From positions 496,001 through 560,000 of the forward strand of contig JAYKKR010000007.1 of assembly GCA_036971615.1 (NCBI GenBank): DNA of 64,000 nucleotides. The letters are read 5' to 3'. Within the stretch, counting starts at the first letter, position 1, and each line of letters begins with the position of its first letter. Source of the stretch: Amyloporia xantha (taxonomy: Eukaryota > Basidiomycota > Agaricomycetes > Polyporales > Adustoporiaceae). Shown here piece by piece: positions 1 to 14,715 of the stretch. The translations under genes and the position numbers were made by a program. Under the pieces are notes generated by a model. The model was not told the DNA's origin. It searched no databases and saw only the letters and a program-made list of their open reading frames with translations.

Positions 1-193
1 TCTCGTCATCTGGCGCTGCTGTGTGCGCCGCAAGCGTGCTAAGCAGGCTGCCGGACTCCTTCCGACGAACAAGGGCCCGCAACCGTACAGGCAGCTCGCG
101 GATCCATCCACCGCCACGCTTGTCGACATGCAGAGTATGGAAGGGAAGCATGCCGAGTACGCACGCAGTTCGTATGCGTCGAGTGCCCGGTGA
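1..193 (+). CDS. C-terminal fragment of a gene entering from the left edge
   Basis: The frame starting at base 2 is open for 63 codons to a TGA at 191-193. It begins with a short hydrophobic stretch (LVIW), then Cys-Cys and a basic cluster (RRKRAK), then a hydrophilic tail ending YASSAR. This pattern looks like the inner end of a membrane-spanning segment followed by a cytoplasmic tail, so a single-pass membrane protein is possible. The rest of the gene lies outside the window and no family can be named. Its status as real coding sequence rests only on the open frame and the plausible composition. Confidence 0.4.
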   Translation, partial: LVIWRCCVRRKRAKQAAGLLPTNKGPQPYRQLADPSTATLVDMQSMEGKHAEYARSSYASSAR

Positions 194-1602
194 GCATCGC
201 GTGCGGATCTACGGTTCTTGGCGGACGCTTTGTGTTTCGATGCGAAAGGGACATTCTAGACTCGGATCAGCTGTCGTATTACGCCTGTGTTGTAGCCTGT
301 CTGCGTATCTAACCTGCTCTTGCTTTCCTCCCTTTTGGCTATAATCCATGCGAGAACAATCTCAAGGATCCACATTACCAGTGTCAAGACCGGTTTTGTG
401 TGAAGTCTACCGCTTGAAGCTGCGGCGACACGATGGTGAACAGTAGTACTGTACTCCGGGGAGTTGTTGTGTGTCCAAACTCCAGACTAAACTGGAATTA
501 TAATGTAGGCCGCGAGCACAAACCTGAGAAACCTGATCCCACTGGCGACAACAATCATCTTGCTCCGTGCCCCGGGCCGCTTTGCTTTCTTTCATTAGCA
601 ACTGTGCATGTCAATGGACTCGTAAAGCTGGGTGGTTTAGGATGAGTGGGTTCGCAAATTATTTATTCATCCATAGCTTCATTCAACATGCGGTAGAGAC
701 TTGGTAACGATTGCCAGAGGACTCGGGATTAGAAAGGAGCATCCCCGACTCCGACTAGGAGGAGGGGTTTGTCCATGCACGATTGTGCTTTCCCATCACC
801 AAAGGACTTGTTCCGTGGGACATTAGGCCAGATATAGCATCGGCAACAGCCCGATTGGACGCCACTATCAGAATCACGCGGTTTGTCGTGCGCCTGACAC
901 GGTATGAACTCGTATGAATCGCGTCTGCTGACATGTATCCACTGGCAAACCGTTGTGACTGGGAAGGCTAAAGCTAGGTGTCTCTGTACTTACTGGACTT
1001 GCTGGATAAGTGTAGTTGTCTCTGTAGTCGACTGAGAATTGAGATACAATCAGTGTCGATTGAGACATCGGTGGGACACTGGACATCTGCGTTCCTCCAA
1101 TTTTGCAGAGAACGTCGTACTAGAGCATGTGATGCAATTGTGGCCTGTGTATTCCTGAACATTAAGGTCATGGAGAGCGTGCTCATGCACTCGCTATTCT
1201 AGCATGAAAACTAGATCCTTACAAATGTAGACAATTGAAGCCGAGTAGCTATCTACCTACTGAAGGCGATCATGACTCAACGAGCCTCTAATGGAATCCG
1301 ATGTCGACTTGAATGTCGCAATATGGCAAATAAACATGTATTAGAACTACACTGCTGGATGTGTACGTCTTTAGTATCCTAGCTCATATGAATATTGAGG
1401 AAGAGAAATTATAAACTACGTGCGAAATGACAGTGGGACCACTCCCGGATAATCGTCGATTTCGAACGTGAACGTTTAGAGGAGTCGGGGATGGGCGCTT
1501 GCCGCCGCTACGATGTAGACATGTATGCATTGATCAGAGCAGCAGGATGCCATATTGGACAGGCGCGTCAATGTCGGAAAGATACACACAACGTCGAACA
1601 CG
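194..1602. other. Intergenic stretch with short repeat copies
   Basis: No coding region can be supported here; all open frames are short and unlike any family I know. It holds a minus-oriented copy of the motif GAGTCGGGGAT at 741-751 and a plus-oriented, longer copy at 1482-1512, listed separately. The part next to 1603 presumably contains the promoter of the following gene. Confidence 0.6.
1482..1512 (+). repeat. 31-bp dispersed repeat, copy 1
   Basis: This segment starts GAGTCGGGGAT and continues through GGCGCTTGCCGCC. The reverse complement of 14685-14715 matches it at 28 of 31 positions. Shorter 11-base versions lie at 741-751 (minus) and 16875-16885 (plus). Read from its 3' side on the other strand, the second copy begins CAGTGGCGG, which resembles the termini of hAT-family DNA transposons, so these may be remnants of transposon ends. 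That assignment is inference. Confidence 0.55.
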
Positions 1603-2700
1603 ATGAGCGACTATGAGCTCGTCACCACGCTCAATGCCCTCCTCCATAAATTCGGCCTTAGTCCTATTTCTCTCCAATCTCCTCTAGATCTCACCCCATC
1701 ACTCCTTATCGTCCTCCTCGAGTCTATCCTCGAATCCCGCCTCGACATACCTACAGACCTTCGTCACGCTCGCGACTTCCCCTCCAAAGTCCAGGCCATG
1801 AAGATTTTCATTGGCGTTCTTGAAGGCGACGTTATCCGCGCGGACGTTGGTCTGAGTGATGTGGATCCCAGGAGGCTCGCGGCGGGTGAGTGGGATGAGG
1901 TGGTATTCGTCGGTGAGCTCTTGTGCTGGCTAGGAAAGACGACAGGAATTCTTCCTAGGTCCTCCGACGCTGCTGTTGAGATGGGCCCTGGGCGATTTGC
2001 AAAAATAAAGCGGCGCGGCAGCGAGACACGGGCGCACAGCGGTACCGCCTCGCCCTCAAATCAGTCCACGGTGACGAACTCGATCCATTCCAACCTGTCC
2101 ATATCCCGCTCTGCCCCAGCTGAATCGAACACGACCGTCACTTCCATCGTATCCGAGCGCCCGCCCCCTCTACCAGAGCTAGACCTGTTCGATCCTCCTG
2201 CGCAAGCCCGAGAACAACATGTTCGGGCAAGCAGACAACCAAGCAGCATGCGCCCGCCCCCTCAATGCATCCACCAAGTCGATGACCCTTCCTTCCTCAC
2301 GCATACCCACTATCTCGGTGATAACGACGTCTCTATGTCTGATTCTGATACGGCGTACTGCGACTGCCCTCCTTCCCCCATCCCACCGCTCGCTGTGTCC
2401 ACGTCAAGCCCGACATCGACGCCCGTGCGCTACGCGGGATACATCCACCCCGTCGACGACCTGTCTGAAATCCGCTCCTTCGAAGCGCGCAAGCGGATGC
2501 CACGGGCGCAGGTGTACTCCGCCCTCGGGTCGCGCCTTGGGTCTACTCCTACTCGCGCGGCCTCGAGTGGGGATGATATCCACGACGTGGGCGTGCTGAC
2601 GAGGCACACTTCACCGACCCAGTATACGCTCGCACTTCTTAGCGAACGCGCGAGATTACTTGCGGAGCTGGCCGATCTGAAGAGAGAAGGCAAGACATGA
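1603..2700 (+). CDS. Single-exon protein with fungal DUF5745-like N-terminal domain
   Basis: Open frame of 365 codons from ATG at 1603 (MSDYELVTTL) to TGA at 2698-2700, with no intron needed. Residues about 1-125 form a compact, Leu-rich helical domain (LNALLHKFGL, LLIVLLESIL, VQAMKIFIGVL, VDPRRLAAGE). It resembles, from memory, the fungal domain of unknown function DUF5745. Residues about 135-345 are Ser/Pro/Thr-rich and probably disordered, and the last 20 residues (LLSERARLLAELADLKREG) could form a short coiled coil. The reading frame stays open upstream to 1555 but without another ATG. No enzyme motif, signal peptide or membrane segment is visible, and the function is unknown. Confidence 0.75.
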   Translation: MSDYELVTTLNALLHKFGLSPISLQSPLDLTPSLLIVLLESILESRLDIPTDLRHARDFPSKVQAMKIFIGVLEGDVIRADVGLSDVDPRRLAAGEWDEVVFVGELLCWLGKTTGILPRSSDAAVEMGPGRFAKIKRRGSETRAHSGTASPSNQSTVTNSIHSNLSISRSAPAESNTTVTSIVSERPPPLPELDLFDPPAQAREQHVRASRQPSSMRPPPQCIHQVDDPSFLTHTHYLGDNDVSMSDSDTAYCDCPPSPIPPLAVSTSSPTSTPVRYAGYIHPVDDLSEIRSFEARKRMPRAQVYSALGSRLGSTPTRAASSGDDIHDVGVLTRHTSPTQYTLALLSERARLLAELADLKREGKT

Positions 2701-5700
2701 CACACGGAGCTCTGGGAAAGATTTCACATATTCTATGCGTCAAGTTTGACCGCGAATGATCGTATACTGTCGCGAAAGCCGTGACGATGTCCGTTGAATC
2801 TACAGTTATCTGGATGAGCCATAAAGTCACTGGCAGTCGCATTGGCGCTAGGTCTACCAGCTGTGTCTGACGCAAATGTCTTCTATTCGGATCTGTGTCG
2901 ACCTCGATGCCGGCTGCGCACTCCCTTCCCGACTATCCTACCGCATCCCATTGAGTTGCACGTGTGCCCTCCCTACCTGTGCGGATGATGAGTCTTGGCT
3001 ATGCCGTGTCTCGCGAAGCTTGCATACTGGGTCCCCAAGAATCAGACGCCTCCTTACTTTCCGCGGACTGTGTAGGAAAATAATGTACACAATTTAGCTA
3101 GCGTATCAAACATCGGCTGTGAACTTGCAGACCAATAATGCTGTTTGAGCTTCGTAATGGCCCTCTTGGCTCAGCAGATTCTGTCGTCATCAAATAATAT
3201 ATCCAATGTAACTTAAACGGCTCGAATTTCCATCAGTGTCTGCCTTTCTTCAGCACAAATGGCATTGGAGGCCCCCCTTCAATAAGCAGTGAACGGATGT
3301 ATAGACTAAGGTACACAAATCTCACTTTACGGCTAAGCGCTCCTCTAACATGCATATGTAGCCTTAGAACCTGCTAACGAGCTTTTGGCGCAAGTCTGAG
3401 GTAGAAATATATTCAGTATGACATTCGGCCGCAGCCACTGGGTACTGGTACATACTCTGCTCCGTGAGATTGTGCATGTAGGATTTCCAAGCAAGTTTTG
3501 GTATAAGTGGCGTGAGGTTTGACCTACGCACTTCGGCTATGGACTGCAGGTAAGGCGTACAAGTCAGACCGAGATGGAGCCATCGAATGCAAGAAGCTGT
3601 CCCGCATAAGAAGACGAGGATGTAAGTGCCGAGCTGTGCGAGTCATCGAGCCCTAATATTATTTGAGACATGCCTGGTCGACGGTGTAGATAGGGTCGAA
3701 GGAGATATATCCTCAAGTAGGATGCCGTCCACCAGGAAAGGGGCATGCGAATTGCCTGTTACGTATTGACGCATATTCAAGCTAGAACATATTCATATCA
3801 GGATCACGGAGTAAAATATGTGCTGAGAGCATACGTTGCGATGAGAGCATTCACATGAACTAGGCGGCAGGTCTTGTGCATCAATCATCTTGAATTTCGC
3901 TGCAATGTGATTACTCACCAGCAGAATTGTTAGGATAACCCCGCTGCTGAAAAAACTTCGTATATGACTGAACGAGACACTCAGGTAAAAGACGATTTGA
4001 AGATCTTTGTTCTAATCAGTACATCCACAGTTGCACTCAATGCGAGTTGAAATAAGCTGCGAGTGAACTGTGAATACAGAATGATGTGTTGGGGGTTAAT
4101 CGACACACAATAATGCAATGCCACGTTCAACGGTATATGCTATGAGTTTGGCGTGCTAATGAAGATGCCGGGTCAGTAGTAAAAGATCGTGGACTGAATT
4201 TGTAGACTTACCCCGAAATCCAGTCTTTTTCCGACCAACACAATGCACAGTCACATTGCAGAGTAGATATTTTCCAGTAGGAGAAATATAAGCTCCACGG
4301 CCGTTGGATTCTGGAAAAGATTCATCAATACATATCGACAAGGCGATAATTCTACCTCTCTGACAGACCCAATTTGTACACAGCCTACGTTTTCAATGCT
4401 AGGGCCGTCGCAAGAAGTGACTATTGTGTTGTGACACCCCAAAGCTATGACTTACGCCCGATAAACAAACGCTAGCATTTTTATGAAAGTGTCATATCGA
4501 GGGGAGGGGAGTGTCTCAAACGAGGGAAGATGAGGGATGTTGACTGTACAGCAGAGCGGTCATCTCTGACGGCGAATTCGCCTCAATCATACATTGGCAA
4601 GGAGAACTGCTCAGGACGAAAATATGACCAGGCTCTCTTGAAAACAGACGGTTGGTTAGACACATGTTATGGTAAAATATGACTATCGTTGGCCAAGTAT
4701 ACCGCCGTACTGCCTGCACATGACGTTATTTCATACAATGTTGAGTGAGAGAACAAGATTATACGAACATTACAGATACGGCTAGTCCAGCCACCATAGT
4801 GCCCAACGAATGATGGATGCAGTAGCCATGACGTTCGCAGCAAGAACGTGGTCGCAGAAAGGAGAATGGTCTGACTATCGAAGACGCTGCTCCGCGCTCA
4901 AACCCCTACCTGATAACTAATCAATTGGCTGTAAAGTGAAATTGACCAATAACAGCTCCAAGAATTCGAAAAAGCAGCCCCAAGACTTGATGCAGGTTAG
5001 CCACCGAACGTCCATTTTGATGATTTGGGAAAAAATAGTAAGTCTTGAGGCGCGAACCCATGGCGACGCGAACAGGAATATAAACGCAGACACGGGCGCC
5101 GATGTAGACATTATAAATATATAAATGCATCTGGATTGTTGCAACGTAGCTGAGTTACACGCGAGGCAACGACAACAGCCTTTGCAGCATATTGTTCCTG
5201 AGATACTACGATAACACGCACCAGGACGACCTACTTTGCCGTCATATCCGTGTAGATAGAAAGGGCCGCAGCTGTCGGCGGACCAATGCATGATTGATGG
5301 TCCACAACATCGGATACCAAATATCAATCTGCCGGAGGTAATTGCAAGCTATGGCCAATACAGAGAATAGAGCGCAAGAAGTAAAGGATGACAGCCATAG
5401 GTTGACGCTACACATGGAGGCGGAGCAGAAACACTAGATATAGCCCAGAGACGCTTCGCGGACAGCAGTGGATCTTGCCGATACAATGCATCGGCTGCAA
5501 GAAGACGATAATTTTGTCAGCGCTGTTGGGAACCGATGAACGCGCGCAGACACCAAATAGACGGCCGGGTCAGACTCAGGTCACAGGGACGCATAAAAGG
5601 CTCGCCTTGTCTTGTTTTCAATAGCCCGGCTATTCAGAAGCATTGCAACCGTTCTGATTCGGAACTAGAATGTCCCCGTGCGGGGGAGAAGCAAAGAAAG

Positions 5701-8700
5701 TGCGGAGTCCCCACATTGGGAAGAAGGTTTGGGATAAAAATAGTACGGAGAGCATATGCAGAACTTCATCGAAGAACGCTCGGCGAGGGGCGCTCCCAGC
5801 GGGTGATTTAGACGTGCTGTCACGTGGGGATTTCAGTCAACAGACCAGCGAGCAGTGTATCAGGCCCTCGAGGAGGTCGCGGCTGTCCCAGTGCACCACC
5901 CTCCTGCAGCGACGTGAAGTGGGAACACCCGTTCACCGTTCACATGCCACCACGTCCCGAAATCCGGCCCACGGTACGGGGACGGTGCAATCTGGATCCC
6001 TCCCCGCACTCAAACACCCAATCGATGGGGATCTTCTCCAGAGCGCCGGAGCGTGTATCCCGATCCGGAGATAGGAGCGAAGCAGCGGGTGCCTGTGGGT
6101 TTACATGCTTCCTGGGAATGGCGCGGAGTGTTATCTGCGCGGGAAGGCTCCTGCCGCTGCAGGATGTCAGACACTCAGAGTTGGCATCCGTTTTCCGGAG
6201 CGTTCCGTCGCTGTAGCTTAAAGATAAGTGGGCGATACATGGAAGCACGCACCTTGTGCAGCAAGAAGGGGACACACAGAGAGAAATCACTTGAATAGGA
6301 TTGGAAGAGGCAAAGAAAGATGGCGAAGATGGGCGGCTGTCCGTCGGCAAGATAAAGCATAGATGAGAGACAGAAAGGATGCGAAATGACGTAACGCGCT
6401 GTCGCTGCAGACTGCAGTCAATGATGAAAAATCATGACGAACTGACAGCATCCCAACGCGGCCGGACCGTCTGCACCTCGAAAGCGAACATGTACATGTT
6501 CTGCCGGTGACCGCTAACGCTGCATTGCGCCATGTACACGTATGTAATGATGCCCGTTGTGCACGGCCAACGACAGATTGCACGCCACCCCCGCAGTCGC
6601 GACCAGGCTGACCCACACACGCCTTCCGAGGATTACCCAACAGAGTCCGTGTGCACGCACCGCCTGCCTCGCGGAACATCGTCGTAGCGCTGCTCCGCCT
6701 GCAGGCGGACGACGAGAGGGGCCCTCTCCAGCCATCCGCGTCTTTCCATCTTTCGTGCGCAGGCTCGGCGGCGCGGCATGCCCGTTCCCCATCTTCGACC
6801 ATCGTCCTGGTCGGGCGCGGCCAAGATGGGTGATCAGCGTGCACGATCAGGGAGATGGGGCCTCGATGAGTATAGGCCAGATGGCCGATGGAAGCGTCGC
6901 ATAGAGTTCAGGGCAGCGCGGATGAGGAAGGAGGGACCATGAGGGGTGGCACGCGCGAAGCCCTGGGAAGAGAGGGGGCCGCCGGGACAGGTGCGAAGAG
7001 GCGGTGACGCATTCCTTGCTCTGCCATAGATTGGCCATAGAGTTCAGGAATCCAGGCAGGGGAGATAGCGTGGTGGATCAGCCAGGTACACGAACGCGAA
7101 CCCGCCTAATGCGCTCAGCCGCGGGTCAGCAGCAATCATAGCCAGACTCTAGAACACGACCACAGACACGACAGAGGAGGCCCTTCCTCCGATCGGTCAA
7201 CCCCAGTATCGTTGGAGACGTGTTGGCGTCGTAAAACGCCACGATGTTTGTCGAGCACGGAGTGACGCCAGCGCTGTCGCCAATCGGCGCCATCCCAGCG
7301 GCTAGCACAAGCAAGCGAGATAATCACAAGCGAGTCCCATAACCCCCAGACAGGCGATCGTCGGCCTCGAGGCACTGAGTTCAATGACGTATACCACAGA
7401 TTCACTATATCCACAACAAGTGCGCGGATACCAATGCATTCTGCAGAAAGTGCACCAGGAAGACAGAGTCTAGGCAGTAAGTTAGGCAGACAGCAAGGAA
7501 TAGATGAGCTAAATTTGCCAGGCAGAGTTTTAGTTCGATTCTTCCGAGGATCAGACTGATAGAGATCAGCCTGAGCGAGAGTTATACCTGGCGATCTTCT
7601 AGTGCTGGCGTGCAGATGCGCCCGATGTAGTACATGGATGAGAGTGGATGTGGAACCTCCGGCGCAGTGCAATCGGTATACGACCCGGTACACAACAGAG
7701 TCGCAGGTCGATCGCAGGGGGCATTCATTCGTCAATACGTCGCTATGGGATTTATCTGGATGCATGGTATGTGATTACCACGAGTCTCGCCGGAGAATTA
7801 GCAATGAGAACCCGACCAGCGGACAGTCAGTCCCGCAGTAATCCGCTTGCCTCTAGGTCTCAGTTCTTTGCAAATCCCAGAAATATACAGCAGTCTTGAG
7901 GTTCGAGCGGAGACATCAGCACCTAGGGCTCAGCGGCGGTGTGGGGGAGCGCAGGGTGAGGACGATCGCGATCGGTGGTAGACTGTGCGTATGCAGTCTG
8001 GGCTGGGGGAGGGGGGAATCCGGACAAGGGATGCTAGCCAGTGACGATAGCAGAAGCACCTCGCTTGGAAGAGATTGGGTCCTGGACTGCTGGATGTCGG
8101 CCCAGCGGAGGCCCAGGCGCGAGGAAGCGCGCCTTCTAGCTGTGATCTGGAATGGAGTCTCCGGTCAAGAAACCGTGCGTGGGGAGGAGCGCTTGCCCTT
8201 GAACCTTTTCGCCCATCGAGGGGCTTCACCCGCCAGCGCGGCGGGGCTGGAACGAACGTTCGTGTGGCAGGATAGGAAACGGGGATACGTACCAGAGATG
8301 GGAGAAGACGTACGTGGAATGCGGGATAAACGATAGGGACACCGCAGGCTGGACGGTAGGCGGGCTGTTATCTAGCCAGGGTCTGGGGGATAGAGGACTG
8401 CACCCAGAGGCCGCGTCCCGAGTCTAGACCTAGGCCGTCCGCAGAAGATGACTCGCAGAAGATTCATATTCGCAGCGGGGGGCGAGAAGTACCCCAATCA
8501 TCATCGCTAATGTCGGCGCATCAGATTCAGGCTTTCGGATGTGAGCAATTAGGATAGATAGAGTAAGGGGAGAGATATCGTATGATGCCAGTGCGCGTAT
8601 CTGAGTCATGCAGCGCGGGCGAGGGCGAGCTGGCCTGCCCGAGGCTGATGGAGGCTGGTGGTCTCGAGAGAGGAAGCGCGGTGAGGGCAAGCTTGGGCAT

Positions 8701-9225
8701 ATGTATACGTGCAGTACGCTGCTCCTGGGTCCGATGAACATACGGTGTTCTGGCACAGACTGGGACCGTTCCTGGAGACCGCGAGTCCGACGCGAAGGCT
8801 CATGTGATTTCGCTGATGGGACCGAGGTGGCGGCGTAGCGATGCGCAAATCTCCCTGAATTTCCGGGGAATGCCGGTGGTAGCGCACATCGCCGCGGAGC
8901 AGCGTGCACCGCGACTACTTACTTACATACTATTCGGATGGTGGTGTCTGCGCGCGGGACCAGAGTGGTGACCCCTGTTACAGAGTGGACAGATGGCATC
9001 GTTCAATAGGCTGCAAAAGCGCTGTCTCAGTCGACTGTGGACAGACCCACCATCAGCTCCGGGGACGTGTGTATTGACGGGGGCGATGGCGATCGACCAC
9101 ACGGACGGATTTCGGAGATGGGAGACGGAACGGAGAAGCGGACGGCTTAGTCAGCATCCCGGGTATGCCTACGGACCGGGTCCGCGGTCTCTTCCTCCTC
9201 TGGCGAGAAATGGCGAAACCAAATG
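2701..9225. other. 6.5-kb stretch without a supportable gene
   Basis: I see no recognisable protein, RNA or repeat family on either strand. Open frames up to about 209 codons exist (for example minus 7136-7765), but they overlap one another on both strands and resemble nothing known, as expected by chance in GC-rich DNA. Base composition changes near 5.5 kb: the left part is mixed to AT-rich, the right part clearly GC-rich. It may contain old transposon debris, a long non-coding transcript, or distal control elements of cre1. The sequence alone does not decide. Confidence 0.5.
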
Positions 9226-10470
9226 GCGAAACCAATCTTCCTCTCTTTTCTCTCTCTCTCGGTCTGGCTCGTAGCAGCGACGTCCCCTTTCCACTCTTCG
9301 TCGTCGCACACAGCGACCTCGCACTCGTTCTCATCAGCGTCCAGCCTACCACACTGAACAGCGCCCACGACGCGCTCCGCTGTTGCCATCCGGGCTGACT
9401 TCATTTCAATTACATCCTTCGAGACACAGCCAAGGGGACTCCCCCCGGCCGGGACAGATCATCTCCAGGCGGGGTACCTTCCCTCCACTGCGGGGACAGA
9501 TTCGCCCAAGATCCCCCCTTCCCGTTTCAGTCCCACGCGCGCACCGTCCACCTCTTTTTGCGAGCGACCACCACACCCCGTCTGCCCCCGCCATCGCCTG
9601 CTGGACTGGACCCGTTTCGTAATCCGCACTCGGATAATCCGCGGCCCATCCTTCAGAGAGCCCCCTTCTGCGTGCGTCTTCTTCTCCAGCCCTAGCCGCG
9701 TCTTCGCCATCACCCACGCTTCCCCTCCCACGTCTCCCCACGCCCTTCTTCTCCCCCCCTCTCTTCCCCACCACACAACCGCCCGCTCGCCCGGCCCGCG
9801 CCGCGCCTCGCCTCGCCTGCGCTTCTCGGATAGCCTCCACACTGCTGGTTCGCGATATAACAGCGTCACCGTCGCCATACTCGATACGCCCAACAGCGTT
9901 ACGTCCCCGCACGCACACACGCACACGCACGCACGCACAGCATCTGCATCATCGTTCCAGCTCAGGCCGCACGAACCAGAACCACAGGCGCCAGACCAGG
10001 ACCGCGCTGACAGACACCTGCCTATTTGTCTGTTCCCTGCAAGCGTCTCGCTGCGCTCAATCGAAAAACCGCGCATCCCCGGGGCGAGCCGTTACGTGCC
10101 GTGAGTGTTGCTGTTGTTGCTCCGTCCGCGCATCCACCCGCTGCGCTGCATCACGTCAGCGCTGGGCGGAACGCAAATACGGCCAGTACTAATACGCATA
10201 TCCGTTTCGTTTCTGTCTGCTTCCGCGCGTGCCCCTGCACCCTTGCCCCGTCGCCCTTTTCTTCTCCTCCGCCTTTGCCTCGTCCATTCGCTTCTCTCTT
10301 CCTTCCCCACAACGACTGTATCTACTCCGTCGCTCCGTGCCCCGCACCCCACATCCTCGCTTCGCCTCGCCCCGCACCCCCACACCCCACACGCCTTCCG
10401 ACTTCTCAGCGCCAGACCCCGCAGACACGGCACAGCTCAGGCACACAGAGACAGAGAGAGACAGAGACCG
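9226..10470 (+). promoter_or_regulatory. ATG-free, pyrimidine-rich promoter/leader of cre1
   Basis: From the ATG at 9223-9225 to the cre1 start codon at 10471, I find no ATG in any frame of the plus strand over 1,245 bases. The strand is rich in C and T, with CT tracts and CA/CG-rich runs at 9901-9935. This fits a very long 5' leader cleared of upstream start codons, with the promoter at or above its left part. Two GCGGGG sequences (9469-9474 and 9490-9495) match the SYGGRG consensus of CreA/Mig1-type repressors and could allow autoregulation. A leader intron is possible (GTGAGTG at 10101, acceptor near 10408). Transcript ends are not visible from sequence. Confidence 0.5.
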
Positions 10471-13151
<2,681 letters not shown>

Positions 13152-13614
13152 CAGCGGCTGTGTCTGCGTCTGCGTCTGCGTCTGCTGTTGATGCTCGCTT
13201 CTATCCGCCATTCACGTTTGCATGCTATGATAATGACACGGTCTCTGCATCCCATCTCACGTCACGCATGATCCTATTCTTCCTCTTGTTAGCCATTCAC
13301 CGCTTTCCGCATGTTTTTCTGCTCTTCTCTGCCCGGTATACCCCCTAGACTGCCCCCGCTCCCGAGTCCGCGCGCTTGCTTGACCACGGACATGGATCTA
13401 GAAGCCCCGATTATAGAAGAGAACGCTCACCGCTTCGTCGCCCACCATCACCCATCTGCTACCAATCTAATTGTGCCCGGCCGCCTGCGCGCGCCGTCTT
13501 TCCGTTCCGTCTTCGTGTATCCGAATCCGAATCCGCACCTGCACCGCTCCGTTGAATATAGAATTTGCTACGTACTGTCATCACACTTGGGTTATAGAAT
13601 GCACATACTACTTA

Positions 13615-14310
13615 GGGCCTACTCGGCTGCGCAGCCTGGGCAAGCGTCCGCCTGGTCTGCCCAAACGGACGTCTTGCAAGGCGGGGCACGTGAGGCGTCG
13701 AAAGCTGCCTTGTCACGGAGTAACTAGTCTAGTCACTCGGATGTCACATCTTGGTCAGCGAGCAGCGACGACAAGTCTGTCGCGTGCGAGACAGCGACGA
13801 GGCTACATAGCTGTTCAAAACATTCGGAAAAACCTTCCAAATGTCATCTCATTCAAGTCATAGCTAGATAACAATCTATCTACTATAGCCACAAACATAT
13901 ATGTTATTTAGGAGGTCATTCCTATGATAATATTTTGCAGTAACTCATCGCAGAAATGGCCTTCTTTCCCGAGTGTTCAATGTAGCATCTATTAGGCACC
14001 AGCTGTGATACAGACCATATGTAAGGTCTAATACAAAGTCCATAATAATAGGCTAACATATGCAGTTGCCACGCCTAAATTTAAGATAGCACCCTTTCAG
14101 AAATCATCCTAAGTATGTATGTATGTGGCCTACATAGGGCGGCCAGGGCGATAGCCACATTGAGTGACAATGCGTGACGGCCCCCCAAAGCCAGGCGGCG
14201 CAACCGAACGCACGCCTTCAAGCCCGGCAGAAACCGAGACCGGGCGTCCGAAGCGTACGCCTTCATTTTGGCAGGGCCGGTCTGCCAAAGCCGCGCAGCC
14301 GAGTAGGCCC
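13615..14310. mobile_element. Non-autonomous DNA transposon with terminal inverted repeats and TTA duplication
   Basis: The left end (13615) and the reverse complement of the right end (14310) both begin GGGCCTACTCGGCTGCGC. The match continues with 3 mismatches to about 28 bases. A TTA lies directly outside each end (13612-13614 and 14311-14313), which fits a 3-bp target-site duplication. TTA-type duplications and GG-starting ends are typical of the PIF/Harbinger superfamily. The 696-bp interior has an AT-rich core and GC-rich flanks and no transposase-like frame, so it would depend on an enzyme encoded elsewhere. Superfamily assignment is inference. Confidence 0.7.
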
Positions 14311-14684
14311 TTATATTATTGAATCGAGCTCATGCATATCGCGCGCGTAGCGGCTACATGATTAGTCCGGGTGTGTGTGACCAATTGTGTCAGTGTCAAT
14401 GAGGGTGTCAATGAAGACCATGTCGTGCACGACACGACCCATTGTGGACAGGTTCTCGGTGTAGACATGTGAGTCACGAGCGAAATATACAGTTCAGATT
14501 TACTTGAGCACTGGGACACGTAGTCTAGGTTGCATAGACAGTGTAGTGTGGATGCAAGGAAGGAATCAGTCAACACGCATTCACCCAAGGGCTCCTCGGG
14601 AGAAATGAGAATCACATGATCCCGTATTATGTGCATTCTTTCGGAAATGGTGGTGGCGCGCCTGAGGCTGGCAAGGGCTGGCAT

Positions 14685-14715
14685 CGCAGTGGCGGCAAGC
14701 GCCAATCCCCGACTC
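14685..14715 (-). repeat. 31-bp dispersed repeat, copy 2
   Basis: This is the inverted counterpart of 1482-1512, identical at 28 of 31 positions. On the plus strand it reads CGCAGTGGCGGCAAGC and then GCCAATCCCCGACTC. The start CAGTGGCGG at 14687 resembles hAT transposon termini, but no matching opposite end or 8-bp duplication is visible nearby. Confidence 0.55.

Noticed and set aside
5536..6350. Cluster of 90-136-codon frames on both strands
   Set aside because: The frames overlap one another, have no recognisable domain, and no exon chain with splice sites could be built.
7136..7765. 209-codon minus-strand frame
   Set aside because: Cys/Arg/Ser-rich composition without domain, signal or conserved block; typical of chance frames in GC-rich DNA.
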